Positions 1 through 10,450 are shown, counted from the first letter of the stretch. The stretch: DNA of 35,209 nucleotides from Bacteroidales bacterium (GCA_028703095.1 JAQVNO010000008.1:1-35209), one strand, 5' to 3'. The notes: generated from the letters alone by a model not told the origin. Numbers and translations: made by a program.

Positions 1-44
1 AGGTTTCTATGAGAAAATAAAAACTGTCTTTTAACATGATTATC

Positions 45-722
45 TTATTTTACGGTAAATTTTTCGTCAGAAATTGATGCATTTCTTTTTATATTCGAAA
101 GAGTGATAGTCGTAACATCTCCTCCTGCTTCGTTCATTTCGATTAGGTTTGCCAAATAGGTTTTGAGATCGACATACACCTGAAAGGAACGAAACAGCAT
201 TTTAATTTTTGAATGCTTGGGAGTAAGTATAATGCGTGCCTGCTTTTGATTCGTATAATAGGATGCAGAGAAATTTTTATTGTCAATCAAACCTTTACCA
301 TTAATCATGCCCATAATCATTTCAGTCATATTTTTAATCATGTGTGAGGATTGAGCATCCAAGTTTGTGATACCTTTATTATTTTTAACCACACTTTGTC
401 CTTGATTCATCACAAAAGCATAGGCTTGAGGACTTGTATATTCCCAACGTAAAGCATCGGGAGCTTTGAAATACATCATCCCTTTTGAAATTACCGCCTC
501 ATCCAAAAGCGAACTGTTCTTTTTTTGGGTAAAATTGCATTGTAAACTATGAGTCGTCTTCGATGCTGCTTGCATGTTTTGTATAAAAATACTTTTTTCG
601 GCATCGGTCATTTTAATAAAATTGCTGTTTTGGGAAAAAGCAGATAGTGTAAAAAAAATAAAATACACGAATAATGTACCTATCCCCATTTCACTTATAA
701 ATTTCTTATTCAACCAAAACAT
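45..722 (-). CDS. LolA-like outer-membrane lipoprotein carrier protein
   Basis: ORF with signal peptide; FTQKKNSSLLDEAVISKGMMYFKAPDALRWEYTSPQAYAFVMNQ is LolA-like. The track start at 755 is a TTG overlapping a -7-like motif; the ATG at 722 (MFWLNKK) is more likely. Confidence 0.8.
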   Translation of the reverse strand: MFWLNKKFISEMGIGTLFVYFIFFTLSAFSQNSNFIKMTDAEKSIFIQNMQAASKTTHSLQCNFTQKKNSSLLDEAVISKGMMYFKAPDALRWEYTSPQAYAFVMNQGQSVVKNNKGITNLDAQSSHMIKNMTEMIMGMINGKGLIDNKNFSASYYTNQKQARIILTPKHSKIKMLFRSFQVYVDLKTYLANLIEMNEAGGDVTTITLSNIKRNASISDEKFTVK

Positions 723-1319
723 ACTTAATTTTATAGTATTTTTATCAGTATGCAAAAGTAATGATTTTTTGGCTTAGTTTTTATACTTGCCGTAAAAATA
801 TATAAAGCTATAAAGATGAGTTGTAGAATGAGTTTTATAATCACATAAATGGAAAACATTCGAATACGATTATCAAGTCCGGTTTGAAAAAATAAAACTA
901 CAATCTTCCATTTATATAAAATTCTCCTTCAAAGAGTAAAAAGAAGAAATGTAGATGAAAATGAAAGTCTTGACAAAAATCAAATAAACATATAGCTATG
1001 AATATCTGTATTTTAACTTAAATATGAGATAATTTATTTTTTTCCAAAAAAGCTGATACATTTATGAACAGGTTCAAAATATTTAAAAATCATTAATTAT
1101 AAACAGCTTTTATATCAAGCATGTAGAATTAACGAATAAAACAAGCTTTTGTTTTAGCAAAAATAATTTTATAAAACATATCTACAGTCAATTATAATGT
1201 ATTTTAAAATAATTTAATTATTAAAAAAAATATAAAATCTTGTTATAATGGTGAATAAATTATAAACAATAATTTGTGAATTTTTTTTATAATATTTTTT
1301 ATCGAAATGAATAAATTAA

Positions 1320-1338
1320 CTTATCTTTGCAAGAACGA
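1320..1338 (+). promoter_or_regulatory. Candidate Bacteroidetes promoter (-7 TATCTTTG) with about 140-nt leader before nrdJ
   Basis: TTATCTTTGC matches TAnnTTTG; located upstream of the 1479 ATG. Confidence 0.45.
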
Positions 1339-1478
1339 ATATGTAGGATTCCAATTTAGGTTAAGGAAGTAAAAATCATTTTTTTAAAATATTTTTATTT
1401 TAAAAACATATATTGAGAATGAATATTCAGATGAATTAGGTTCAGATTTATGGTATAAACTTTTATTTTATTACGATT

Positions 1479-4295
1479 ATGAGTGATTTATTTAATGCTT
1501 TATTTGGTCCAAACAACACAAAACCCGATACATTAACCAATGTAGCAGATTATAAATACAGTAATTTCAAGAATAAAACACAAGAAACACGTCAGGAGCA
1601 GAGTCAAAACAATCTTCTCCGCAACGATACGTTGTTAAAGGCACGTGAACATTTCCGTCCGGAAGAGCCTTATACGAAAGTGGAGGTTCCACCGGTTGAT
1701 AAAACATCTGTTACCCCACCCCAAAGCAATAATGATAATTTATTTTTTACCAATGTGAACATTGAACAAATGAAAGCCTATAATAGTAAAGAGGTACTCG
1801 GAAAAGCAACAGCATATTTTGATGGTGATGATATGGTAGCCAATGTATGGATGAATAAATATGCTTTAAGAGACGGAGAAGGCAACATCTATGAGTTAAC
1901 TCCGGATGATATGCACAAGCGCTTGTCAAGAGAATTTGCCCGTATAGAAAAAAAATATCCCAATCCCTTGGATGAAGTGCAAATAAATTTCTTATTAAAA
2001 CATTTTCAATACATAGTTCCACAGGGAAGTCCTATGTTTGGGATAGGAAACGATTTTCAAATAGCTTCATTGTCGAATTGTTTTGTGATAGGAAATCCCG
2101 GCAATTCGGATTCTTATGGCGGCATCATGAAAACGGATGAAGAGCAAGTGCAATTAATGAAAAGACGCGGCGGAGTAGGTCACGATTTATCGCACATTCG
2201 TCCTGAAGGAAGTTTGGTTAACAATAGTGCATTAACTTCTACCGGTATCGTTCCTTTCATGGAACGTTATTCCAATTCTACCCGTGAAGTGGCTCAAGGC
2301 GGCCGACGAGGAGCCTTGATGTTAAGTATTTCTATCAAACATCCCGATGTAGATAAATTTATTGATGCCAAAATGAAGCAAGGTAAAGTTACCGGTGCCA
2401 ATATTTCGGTAAAAATTGACGATGAGTTTATGTCTTGTGTGAAATCAGGGAAACCTTATATGCAGCAATACCCTATTGACTCTCCCAATCCATTGATAAA
2501 AAAAGAAATAGATGCTCAGGCATTATGGAAAAAAATCGTTCACAACGCTTGGCAATCGGCTGAACCGGGAATCTTGTTTTGGGATACCATAAAAAAAGAA
2601 GCTATTCCGGATTGTTATAAAAATCAGGGGTTTGAAACCGTTTCAACCAACCCTTGCGGCGAAATACCCCTATGCCCTTACGATAGCTGCCGCTTGTTGG
2701 CATTGAATTTATACAGTTATGTAGATCATCCTTTTACCGAAAAAGCAAGCTTTAATTTCGGTAAATTCAAAAATCATGTAGGCATTGCCCAACGATTAAT
2801 GGATGATTTAATAGATTTGGAAATAGAAAAAATAAACAGAATCCTCGAAAAAATAAATTCAGATCCCGAGAGTGGAACAGTGAAAAGAACTGAAAAAGAA
2901 CTCTGGGAAAAAATCAAAGAGAAATCTAAATTAGGTCGACGAACCGGCTTAGGCATAACCGCAGAGGGAGATATGCTTGCTGCTTTGGGAATACGTTATG
3001 GCTCCGCTGAAGCCAATGAATTTTCGACGGAAGTTCATAAACAATTAGCATTGGCTGCCTATCGTTCTTCGGTAGAATTAGCCAAAGAAAGAGGTCCTTT
3101 CCCGATTTATAATGTAGAAAACGAAGCCAATAATGCCTTTATTTTACGATTGAAAGAAGCAGACTCTGCTTTGTATGACGACATGGCAACGCATGGCAGA
3201 CGAAATATCGCATTATTGACCATAGCACCTACCGGTAGTGTAAGCCTTTGTACACAAACTACATCCGGCATAGAGCCCGTATTTATGATTGCGTATACAC
3301 GCAGAAGAAAAGTGAATCCAAATGATCAGAATTCTAAAGTAGCTTTTACCGACCAAAATGGCGATACTTTTGAAGAATACCAAGTGCTCCATCCTAAATT
3401 TAAAGTATGGGCACAATTGAACGGGCACGATCCGGAACAATTGAAATATCTTCCCGCCAAAGAATTGGAAAAATTAATCGAACAATCACCTTATCATAAA
3501 GCAACTGCTCATGATGTAGATTGGGTGATGAAAGTTAAATTACAAGGGTCGGTGCAAAAATGGGTGGATCATTCCATCAGTGTTACCGTAAATATTCCTG
3601 AAAATGCCAACGAATCCATTGTCAGTGAAATTTATAAAACTGCCTGGGAAAGTGGTTGTAAGGGAATGACTATTTACAGAGAAGGCTCCAGAGACGGTGT
3701 TTTAGTGAAACAAGGAAATACCAATAACCAAGGGGGAAGATTCGGTGAAACAAATGCTCCTAAAAGACCGAAATCTGTAGAAGCAGAAGTAATTCGTTTT
3801 AAAAATAAAGAAGAAGATTGGGTTGCCGTAGTAGGTTTGGTTGAAGGTAGACCGTATGAAATATTTACCGGTAAATCCACTAGCTTTGCTTCACTGCCTA
3901 CTTGGGTGAAAAAAGGATGGGTCAATCGGGTGAAAGCTTCCAATACGGAACCTGCCCGCTATGATTTTGTTTTTGCCGATCAAGATGGCTATAACGTTAT
4001 TATTGAAGGCTTGTCTCGTATGTTCTTAAAAGAATATTGGAATTATGCCAAACTGATTTCAGGGATTTTGCGTCATGGCATGCCACTGCCTAATGTAGTG
4101 AATCTTATTGATAAACTCCGACTCGATGATGACAATATCATGACTTGGAAAAATGGTGTTGCCAGGGCATTAAAACGTTATATCAAAGAAGGCACCAAAG
4201 TAAAACAAGCTTGCCCCGAATGTAAACAAGAATCCTTGGTGTATAAAGACGGTTGCGTTACCTGTATAAATTGTGGACACTCAAAATGCGGCTAA
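1479..4295 (+). CDS. nrdJ: Adenosylcobalamin-dependent (class II) ribonucleoside-diphosphate reductase
   Basis: 938 aa; SNCFVIGNPGNS, RRGGVGHDLSHIRPEGS, STNPCGEIPLCPYDSCRL, APTGSVSLCTQTTSGIEPVF; C-terminal Cys cluster CPECKQESLVYKDGCVTCINCGHSKCG. Confidence 0.92.
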   Translation: MSDLFNALFGPNNTKPDTLTNVADYKYSNFKNKTQETRQEQSQNNLLRNDTLLKAREHFRPEEPYTKVEVPPVDKTSVTPPQSNNDNLFFTNVNIEQMKAYNSKEVLGKATAYFDGDDMVANVWMNKYALRDGEGNIYELTPDDMHKRLSREFARIEKKYPNPLDEVQINFLLKHFQYIVPQGSPMFGIGNDFQIASLSNCFVIGNPGNSDSYGGIMKTDEEQVQLMKRRGGVGHDLSHIRPEGSLVNNSALTSTGIVPFMERYSNSTREVAQGGRRGALMLSISIKHPDVDKFIDAKMKQGKVTGANISVKIDDEFMSCVKSGKPYMQQYPIDSPNPLIKKEIDAQALWKKIVHNAWQSAEPGILFWDTIKKEAIPDCYKNQGFETVSTNPCGEIPLCPYDSCRLLALNLYSYVDHPFTEKASFNFGKFKNHVGIAQRLMDDLIDLEIEKINRILEKINSDPESGTVKRTEKELWEKIKEKSKLGRRTGLGITAEGDMLAALGIRYGSAEANEFSTEVHKQLALAAYRSSVELAKERGPFPIYNVENEANNAFILRLKEADSALYDDMATHGRRNIALLTIAPTGSVSLCTQTTSGIEPVFMIAYTRRRKVNPNDQNSKVAFTDQNGDTFEEYQVLHPKFKVWAQLNGHDPEQLKYLPAKELEKLIEQSPYHKATAHDVDWVMKVKLQGSVQKWVDHSISVTVNIPENANESIVSEIYKTAWESGCKGMTIYREGSRDGVLVKQGNTNNQGGRFGETNAPKRPKSVEAEVIRFKNKEEDWVAVVGLVEGRPYEIFTGKSTSFASLPTWVKKGWVNRVKASNTEPARYDFVFADQDGYNVIIEGLSRMFLKEYWNYAKLISGILRHGMPLPNVVNLIDKLRLDDDNIMTWKNGVARALKRYIKEGTKVKQACPECKQESLVYKDGCVTCINCGHSKCG

Positions 4296-4314
4296 CATAA
4301 TTTCTTTCTTTGGT

Positions 4315-4737
4315 ATGGATACGCATCAATATAGCTTTAAACACCGATTTCCTATTCAAGTACGAATGACAGACATGGATCCTATCGGACATGTTAACAA
4401 TGGCGTACAACTTTCCTATTATGATTTGGGAAGACTTAATTACCTAGAGCAATTGCAAAACAAAAAAATCGTTTGGAATGAATTAGACATGGTTATTGTA
4501 CATATTTCCTGTGATTATATGCATTCCATTTATTTAGACGATACCATTGCCGTTGAAACGAAAGTATTGTCTATCGGAGAAAAAAGCGTTAAAATGATAC
4601 AACGCATTATTCAAACGCAAACAGGTGAAATAAAAAGCACGTGTTATTCCGTTATGGCGGGCTATGACAGGGAAAATAATTGTTCAAAACCTATTTCAGA
4701 GGTATTTAAACAAGTGGTTGCTACCTTTGAAAATTAA
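4315..4737 (+). CDS. Acyl-CoA thioesterase, 4-hydroxybenzoyl-CoA thioesterase (hotdog) family
   Basis: FPIQVRMTDMDPIGHVNNGVQLSYYDLGRLNYL is the hotdog signature. Track start 4273 is a GTG inside nrdJ; ATG 4315 preferred. Confidence 0.8.
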   Translation: MDTHQYSFKHRFPIQVRMTDMDPIGHVNNGVQLSYYDLGRLNYLEQLQNKKIVWNELDMVIVHISCDYMHSIYLDDTIAVETKVLSIGEKSVKMIQRIIQTQTGEIKSTCYSVMAGYDRENNCSKPISEVFKQVVATFEN

Positions 4738-6491
4738 GGCAAATCAAATTTTATATCTTTAATACACAGCTGTAAGGAAGTCTTTCCTTGCCAATAATTG
4801 TGTTCTATATGATAGCAGATGTGAAAAGGAATTCCGCTTGCAATTTTTTCATATTCATTTTTAAAGCCAAAAGCAATGGCATCCAAGGGAAAACTTCTTT
4901 TGTCTTTTTGAAAAACCGATAATTTTAAATGGTTTTGTCCTACTATGCGTGCTTTATCGGCATCGGAAACATTATAAGTGGCAAAAAGCGGCATCATATT
5001 TCCCGGACCAAAGGGAGCAAATCTCTTTAAAATTTGATAAAAACGTTCATCGATATCTTTTAAATCAATTTCTTCATCTATTTCAATCGTGGGTGTTTTA
5101 GAATTTTCCTGTATCGATGATGCGACTATTTTTTCGAAGGTCTCAATAAAAGCATCAAGATTTTTAGGGTCTAAGGATAAACCGGCAGCAAAAGTATGTC
5201 CACCGAAATGTTCTAATAAATGGCTGCATTGCGATAAGGCATTATATAAATCAAATTCTTTTACCGAACGTGCAGAGCCGGTAATGATACCATCGTATAA
5301 TGTTAAGACGATAGTAGGTTTATAAAATTGCTCTACCAGTCGCGACGCTACTATACCGATAACACCTTTACTCCATTCCGAATTATACACTACTAATGAA
5401 AGGCGTTTGCTGAAAGCAGGGTCGTTCTTAATTTGGTTTACAGCTTCGTTTGTGGTCCGTATGTCTAACTCCCTTCTTTCGCTGTTGTGCGTATTGATAA
5501 GCTCTCCTAACTGGGTAACTTTTTCCAATTTCTCACTGATAAGCAAATGCACGGAACTACGTCCGGTATCCATACGTCCTGCCGCATTGATACGAGGACC
5601 TACTAAAAAAACCAAATCATTAATGGTAATTTCTTTATTGAAAATGGTATGTCGTGTAAGAAACTCCTTATGTTTATTACGAAAAATATTACTGAACGAC
5701 AAAATATATTCAATGCCTTGACGAGGATTTGTATTGATTATTTTTAACCCGAAATAGGCTAATGTCCTATTTTCTCCTGTTATATGTACAATATCGGAAG
5801 CGATACTGATAGCTACTAAATCCAGGTATTTTTTTATTTGCTCAAAAGGAATTTTACGACGTTCGGCTATGGCTTGTATAAGTTTAAATCCTACGCCACA
5901 TCCCGATAATTCTTTGTAAGGATAATTACAATCAAGGCGTTTTGGGTCTAGGATAGCATAAGCATTGGGAAGACTTATGTCCGGTAAGTGATGATCGCAA
6001 ACAATTATATCTATATGATGGGTGTTCGCTAAATCAATTTGTGTATGACATTTAATGCCGCAATCCAAGGCAATAATCAAGGTAAAACCGTTTTCTTGGG
6101 CATATACAATCGATTCATTCGATATGCCATAACCTTCCTTGTATCTGTCAGGGATATAATATTCCAATTGCAGGTCAAACTGACACAAAAAGGAATACAT
6201 TAAGGCAACGGCAGAAGTTCCGTCTACATCATAATCCCCAAAAATCAACACCTTTTCTTTTTTAGATATGGCAACTTCGATTCTTTCTACACTTTTATCC
6301 ATATCCATCATTAAGAATGGATTATGCAAATGATCCAAGGCGGGTTTAAAAAATCGCATGGCATCGTCATAAGTAGTTATACCCCTTGCAATCAATAAGT
6401 GCGATAAGGATTTGGGAATTTTTAATTCCTCAGCAAGACGTTCAACGTCTTTTGTATCTTTTCTTTCGTTTATTATCCAGCGACTTTTCAT
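4734..6491 (-). CDS. recJ: Single-stranded-DNA-specific exonuclease RecJ
   Basis: DYDVDGTSAVALMYSF, DCGIKCHTQID, CDHHLPDISLPNAYAILDPK, GPRINAAGRMDTG, FGGHTFAAGLSL motifs. Confidence 0.95.
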   Translation of the reverse strand: MKSRWIINERKDTKDVERLAEELKIPKSLSHLLIARGITTYDDAMRFFKPALDHLHNPFLMMDMDKSVERIEVAISKKEKVLIFGDYDVDGTSAVALMYSFLCQFDLQLEYYIPDRYKEGYGISNESIVYAQENGFTLIIALDCGIKCHTQIDLANTHHIDIIVCDHHLPDISLPNAYAILDPKRLDCNYPYKELSGCGVGFKLIQAIAERRKIPFEQIKKYLDLVAISIASDIVHITGENRTLAYFGLKIINTNPRQGIEYILSFSNIFRNKHKEFLTRHTIFNKEITINDLVFLVGPRINAAGRMDTGRSSVHLLISEKLEKVTQLGELINTHNSERRELDIRTTNEAVNQIKNDPAFSKRLSLVVYNSEWSKGVIGIVASRLVEQFYKPTIVLTLYDGIITGSARSVKEFDLYNALSQCSHLLEHFGGHTFAAGLSLDPKNLDAFIETFEKIVASSIQENSKTPTIEIDEEIDLKDIDERFYQILKRFAPFGPGNMMPLFATYNVSDADKARIVGQNHLKLSVFQKDKRSFPLDAIAFGFKNEYEKIASGIPFHICYHIEHNYWQGKTSLQLCIKDIKFDLP

Positions 6492-6748
6492 AAATATTTT
6501 GTGTTGCAAAAATACGCATTTAATTTTAATATTCCCGTATTATTTTTTTTTTTTTTTAACGTTTCCCGTCTTTTCTGAAAATAATTTCTGTTAGATAGTT
6601 TTATACAAGGTATAAGCATTAAACGAAAAACAACTTTGGTATATTTTTAAAAAATTATTCCTTTAAAAATTTTTTGTATTGTTCTTTTTTGTATTTTTGA
6701 AAAAAATTTTAATACTTACATTCTTCATTCTTTTTTAAAAAATTATTT

Positions 6749-7702
6749 ATGAATATTGACGATATAAAATTAAAAATTAAAGAAATACATAATAAAGTAA
6801 ACGAACAAGAAGCTCGATTGATTAATGCTGACAATCCTATTTCTATCTTAGATGTTGACATGCAAATGATGTATATTCGTATTTTGTACGATCAATACAT
6901 GAGTTTACAGCAATATGTTTTGGAAATGCAAGCATCGGAAAGTACTAAGTCAGCAGAAAGTGAAACGCTAAAATCAAAAGCTTCTCCTGTCAATGCCCTT
7001 CCCTCCCTCTTTGATTCTTTTGATGATGAAACGGAAAAAACAAACTCTCAAGATGTTGAAATGGAAGAAGAGCCAATAGATACACTGCCACAAACGCCGG
7101 AAAAAGAAGAAGAAAAAGTGGAAATAGCAGAACCCGAAAAGGAAAATACTCCCGAAGAACCCATAGAAATAGATATCGACAACATAGAATTTGTGGAAGA
7201 AGACGATGAAGAAGAGGAAGAAGTGAAGCCTGAAAGTATGGACCCTTATAAAGATAAATATTTTCCGCAAATAAACCCCATGATAGATGATACAGAACCG
7301 GAAATAGCCATTCCGATTACAAAGGAGGGTTTACAAAAAGCAAGGAATGTCGGACATACCTCTCATTCGTTGGGGGATACTTATGCCAAAGAAAAAACAG
7401 CTTTCAATGAACAATTTTCCGGCAAATCAGAAAACAACATGGCAAATAAACTACAAAAAACCCAAAACAACGACTTGATGAAAGCCATTGATATTAACGA
7501 TAAATTTCAATTTATTAGAGAATTATTTAACGGAAATGGAAGCTTATTTACCGAAACCATTAATCAATTGAATCAATTTCCAAAGTTAACCGATGCCATG
7601 GACTATTTAGAAAAAACAAGAAATTCCAACCGATGGAAAGAAGATTGCGAAGCCTATGAAAAATTGTACGAATTGATACTTAAAAAATTTGCAGGGCAAT
7701 AA
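6749..7702 (+). CDS. Conserved hypothetical protein with acidic central region
   Basis: 317-aa ORF; Glu/Asp-rich middle; C-terminal INDKFQFIRELFNGNGSLFTETINQLNQ helical domain of a type seen in Bacteroidetes hypotheticals. Confidence 0.75.
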   Translation: MNIDDIKLKIKEIHNKVNEQEARLINADNPISILDVDMQMMYIRILYDQYMSLQQYVLEMQASESTKSAESETLKSKASPVNALPSLFDSFDDETEKTNSQDVEMEEEPIDTLPQTPEKEEEKVEIAEPEKENTPEEPIEIDIDNIEFVEEDDEEEEEVKPESMDPYKDKYFPQINPMIDDTEPEIAIPITKEGLQKARNVGHTSHSLGDTYAKEKTAFNEQFSGKSENNMANKLQKTQNNDLMKAIDINDKFQFIRELFNGNGSLFTETINQLNQFPKLTDAMDYLEKTRNSNRWKEDCEAYEKLYELILKKFAGQ

Positions 7703-7760
7703 AAATGCGAGAATATGCATCTATATATAAACAAAATTTATCATTAAAATAAGGTGTCGT

Positions 7761-8636
7761 ATGAAAAAAATAAGTGTTACACTGGGATTATTAATAGCTG
7801 TTCTATCATTATCAATGGCTCAACCGGCGTTTTTTTTTCATAATCAGGAAATTAAAAATTGGTATATAGCCCCTAAAGCAAATGAACTTCGCGAGGAAAT
7901 ACAAAAAGTAATTGTTTTTACGGAAGTACAATCCTTATTATCGGAAAAGAATGTTAAAGCTGACGCGCTTTATCCTAATTTTCAGTTTATCGATTTTGAT
8001 AAAGACGGCTTAAAAGACCTTTTGTTCGAAGGGATAGTAGGAAATAAAAGTCATGTGTTTATCTTTAAAAAGAAAACAAAAGACCACTATCTTTTAGTGT
8101 TGAATCAGGCGGGAGAAATATTACAAGCCAATGCACCCTATGAAAACAATGCTTTATCACTCACTATTTGGAATCAAAGCTGTTGCAACAATAAGGTGAG
8201 CACCTTAACCAAATGGGTGTGTTTTATTAACAACAATGTGAGCTATTTTAAAGTTCAAGAACAAAGTTTGGTGTATAAAAATACCTTACTTCCCGAAGTA
8301 GGAACAAAAAAAATTCCCCTGCAACATTTTACGATTAAGACAGAGGTTGCCAAACTACGTATCTCTCCCCGTTGGGATGATGAATCGCTGATAGAAGGCG
8401 TCAATGCATGGAGAGGCAATCATGTTTCCTATCACCCCCAAGGGGCAAGTGGTGTTATTTATCACTCTCTTATAGACAAAGATGGCGTTATCTGGTATTT
8501 TATCCGTATCAATACCGGTCTCGATTTCCCTACCAAAACCGACCGTTTTAAAGTAAGTAAAGAAATTGAAGATTGTGAAAACTATTCGTACTACGGATGG
8601 ATACACAGTGAAAACTTGAATATAATTACTGATTAA
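7761..8636 (+). CDS. Secreted hypothetical protein with possible C-terminal SH3-like region
   Basis: Signal peptide MKKISVTLGLLIAVLSLSMAQ; C-terminal KTEVAKLRISPRWDDES...GVIWYFIRI resembles an SH3-like fold. Confidence 0.65.
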   Translation: MKKISVTLGLLIAVLSLSMAQPAFFFHNQEIKNWYIAPKANELREEIQKVIVFTEVQSLLSEKNVKADALYPNFQFIDFDKDGLKDLLFEGIVGNKSHVFIFKKKTKDHYLLVLNQAGEILQANAPYENNALSLTIWNQSCCNNKVSTLTKWVCFINNNVSYFKVQEQSLVYKNTLLPEVGTKKIPLQHFTIKTEVAKLRISPRWDDESLIEGVNAWRGNHVSYHPQGASGVIYHSLIDKDGVIWYFIRINTGLDFPTKTDRFKVSKEIEDCENYSYYGWIHSENLNIITD

Positions 8637-8689
8637 CACGAATTTATATTTTTTTTGAAAAAATAATAAAAATATATTGCAAAATAATG

Positions 8690-8697
8690 TACTTTTG
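8690..8697 (+). promoter_or_regulatory. -7 element TACTTTTG of the CAT tRNA
   Basis: TAnnTTTG match 28 bp upstream of the tRNA 5' end. Confidence 0.55.
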
Positions 8698-8725
8698 CAA
8701 GCCTGAAAACGCTTGTTTACAAGCA

Positions 8726-8799
8726 GGTCCCTTAGCTCAGCTGGTTAGAGCATCTGACTCATAATCAGAGGGTCCTTGGTTCGAGCCCAAGAGGGACCA
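8726..8799 (+). tRNA. tRNA with CAT anticodon (elongator Met, or Ile2 with lysidine)
   Basis: GGTCCCT/AGGGACC acceptor, D-arm, loop CTCATAA, T-loop TTCGAGC; G1-C72 pair argues against initiator. Confidence 0.95.
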
Positions 8800-8815
8800 C
8801 ACATAACTCCATGAA

Positions 8816-8843
8816 GTCGGGATATTGCATCCTGACTTTTTTT
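8816..8843 (+). terminator. Rho-independent terminator after the CAT tRNA
   Basis: GTCGGGAT-ATTGC-ATCCTGAC stem followed by TTTTTTT. Confidence 0.8.
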
Positions 8844-9228
8844 ATGCCTCCCTCCATTTTTAGGCGAAAATCCCTTGAAAAGTAAACCCGGAGTTCAACC
8901 AAAAATCCCATGAATATTTCTATTAGTATTGTCTGTTACAGACAAAAAACACTTGCCAATGATTTATACAGTAATGGTTTAAAATACCACAACATTACTT
9001 TGGTTTTTCTTGTGAGTTTTTAAACCGAATGGAGCAGAGCCGTAACCTTATGTTTACAGTTTCTGCTTTATTATATATATATTAATGTATACCGGAATCC
9101 TTGTTAATTTTACACTTAGCGGATACATAAAATAATGTATGGATACACAGCCGATGATAAACAAACCACAGTAATGGGTTCCCCTCGTTAGTATTTTTTT
9201 TTGAAAGCAGTTGTATTTAAAAAAATAC

Positions 9229-9236
9229 TATTTTTG
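9229..9236 (+). promoter_or_regulatory. Candidate -7 element TATTTTTG
   Basis: TAnnTTTG match with TTG at 9211-9213; implies an approximately 200-nt leader or separate RNA before the 9451 ORF. Confidence 0.4.
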
Positions 9237-9332
9237 CAAAATAAATAAAGAACATCTTTTGGATGTTGGAGGTGCACATATAAACTAGCAACCTTCACCC
9301 CTCAGAACTCCCCAATTATCAATCAACTTCCT

Positions 9333-9366
9333 AATTTTTTTCGGAACGAAAAAAACCTCTCGGCAC
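9333..9366. repeat. Dispersed repeat, partner of 26796-26825
   Basis: CGGAACGAAAAAAACCTCTCGGCAC. Confidence 0.7.
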
Positions 9367-9450
9367 TCGCGATCTTTTTATACGTAATCTTCAACAACAA
9401 TTTCCCCTTTTTTACGTTAGCTTTTTAACATTTACCCAAAATTTAACGAT

Positions 9451-10236
9451 ATGAATTTTCGTCGAATAGTATTTTTCCTTAGCTTTCTTTACTTTACAAA
9501 TCATGGTTTTGCTCAAGATTCTATCATGATTAAAAATCAGTTGAAACTGGAAATTGGTATCAATCTCAATCAAAAGGTTCATATATATGATCAACCCGCT
9601 GAAGATTATTTATCTCCCATTCCTTCCGTTGGAGGTAATTTTTCCGTGTATTATTATCGATATTTAGGAAAAGGTTTTGGTATTCAAGCGGGGATAGGAT
9701 TTACTTACCATCCTCATGCTTTTCGTATAACAAACGATACGCTGAAACAATACCTCCCTGCTGTGTATTATTCCGGCACTAATGAAGATTTTTATTTTCA
9801 AATACCTATCTCTGTTAATTATCTCGTTAAAATCAATCCTCGTTTGTTTTTTGATATCAATGCCGGCTATATGGCTAGCTTAGGACCTTCGTATTCTTAT
9901 ACCGGTCATGTACAAGGACATTTTGAGCAGAATGATACGCTTTGGTCCTTATTGCAGATAGGTTGCGGAACAAGCTATGCCTATAATTCTAACTTATTTT
10001 TAAAACTCGGCATTCAACGTACTACCAAATATTATCATAGCTATGGATTTCATCTTGTCTTAAATGGAGCCATCATGCATAAAAATGTAGGGGAATTTGA
10101 GTTCTCTAATTTAGAGAAAATTAAGCTTAACGACCATAATCCTTCGGGCAAATTTTATAAATATTTTAATTATATCGGATTAAATTTTAATTATGGATTC
10201 CGCTTGGATAAAAAAAATCAACTCGTGCCTTGGTAA
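9451..10236 (+). CDS. Outer-membrane beta-barrel protein
   Basis: Signal peptide; alternating aromatic strands (GKGFGIQAGIGFTYHP, FFDINAGYMASLGPSYSYTG, YIGLNFNYGFRL). Confidence 0.7.
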   Translation: MNFRRIVFFLSFLYFTNHGFAQDSIMIKNQLKLEIGINLNQKVHIYDQPAEDYLSPIPSVGGNFSVYYYRYLGKGFGIQAGIGFTYHPHAFRITNDTLKQYLPAVYYSGTNEDFYFQIPISVNYLVKINPRLFFDINAGYMASLGPSYSYTGHVQGHFEQNDTLWSLLQIGCGTSYAYNSNLFLKLGIQRTTKYYHSYGFHLVLNGAIMHKNVGEFEFSNLEKIKLNDHNPSGKFYKYFNYIGLNFNYGFRLDKKNQLVPW

Positions 10237-10299
10237 TTCATTATTACATGTGATGGATAAAAAAATAATAATATTCCAAGATTGTAAAAAAATATTTAG

Positions 10300-10307
10300 T
10301 ACTTTTG
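10300..10307 (+). promoter_or_regulatory. -7 element TACTTTTG of tRNA-Arg
   Basis: Same TACTTTTGCAA as upstream of the CAT tRNA. Confidence 0.55.
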
Positions 10308-10324
10308 CAATGCTGAAAAATAAA

Positions 10325-10398
10325 GGTCCCGTGGCTCAACTGAATAGAGCATCTGACTACGGATCAGAAGGTTACAGGTTTGAATCCTGTCGGGATCA
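10325..10398 (+). tRNA. tRNA-Arg(ACG)
   Basis: GGTCCCG/CGGGATC acceptor; TCTGA-CTACGGA-TCAGA anticodon arm; ACAGG-TTTGAAT-CCTGT T-arm. Confidence 0.93.
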
Positions 10399-10400
10399 CT

Positions 10401-10431
10401 AAAAACTTGTCTTATCACGGCAAGTTTTTTT
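10401..10431 (+). terminator. Terminator between the two tRNA-Arg genes
   Basis: AAAAACTTG...CAAGTTTTTTT hairpin plus T-run. Confidence 0.7.
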
Positions 10432-10450
10432 ATCATACGTAGGTCGTAAG

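Noticed and set aside
1330-1478. Cobalamin riboswitch before nrdJ
   Set aside because: No B12-box-like sequence or recognisable core found by eye.
1747-3943. Minus-strand ORFs inside nrdJ
   Set aside because: Short, low-complexity antisense ORFs of a well-supported gene.
6974-7270. Phe-rich minus-strand ORF
   Set aside because: Antisense of the GAA/GAT-rich acidic region of the 6749-7702 gene.
10193-10402. Plus-strand ORF ending in VAQLNRASDYGSEGYRFESCRDH
   Set aside because: Translation of tRNA-Arg(ACG), a familiar spurious ORF type.
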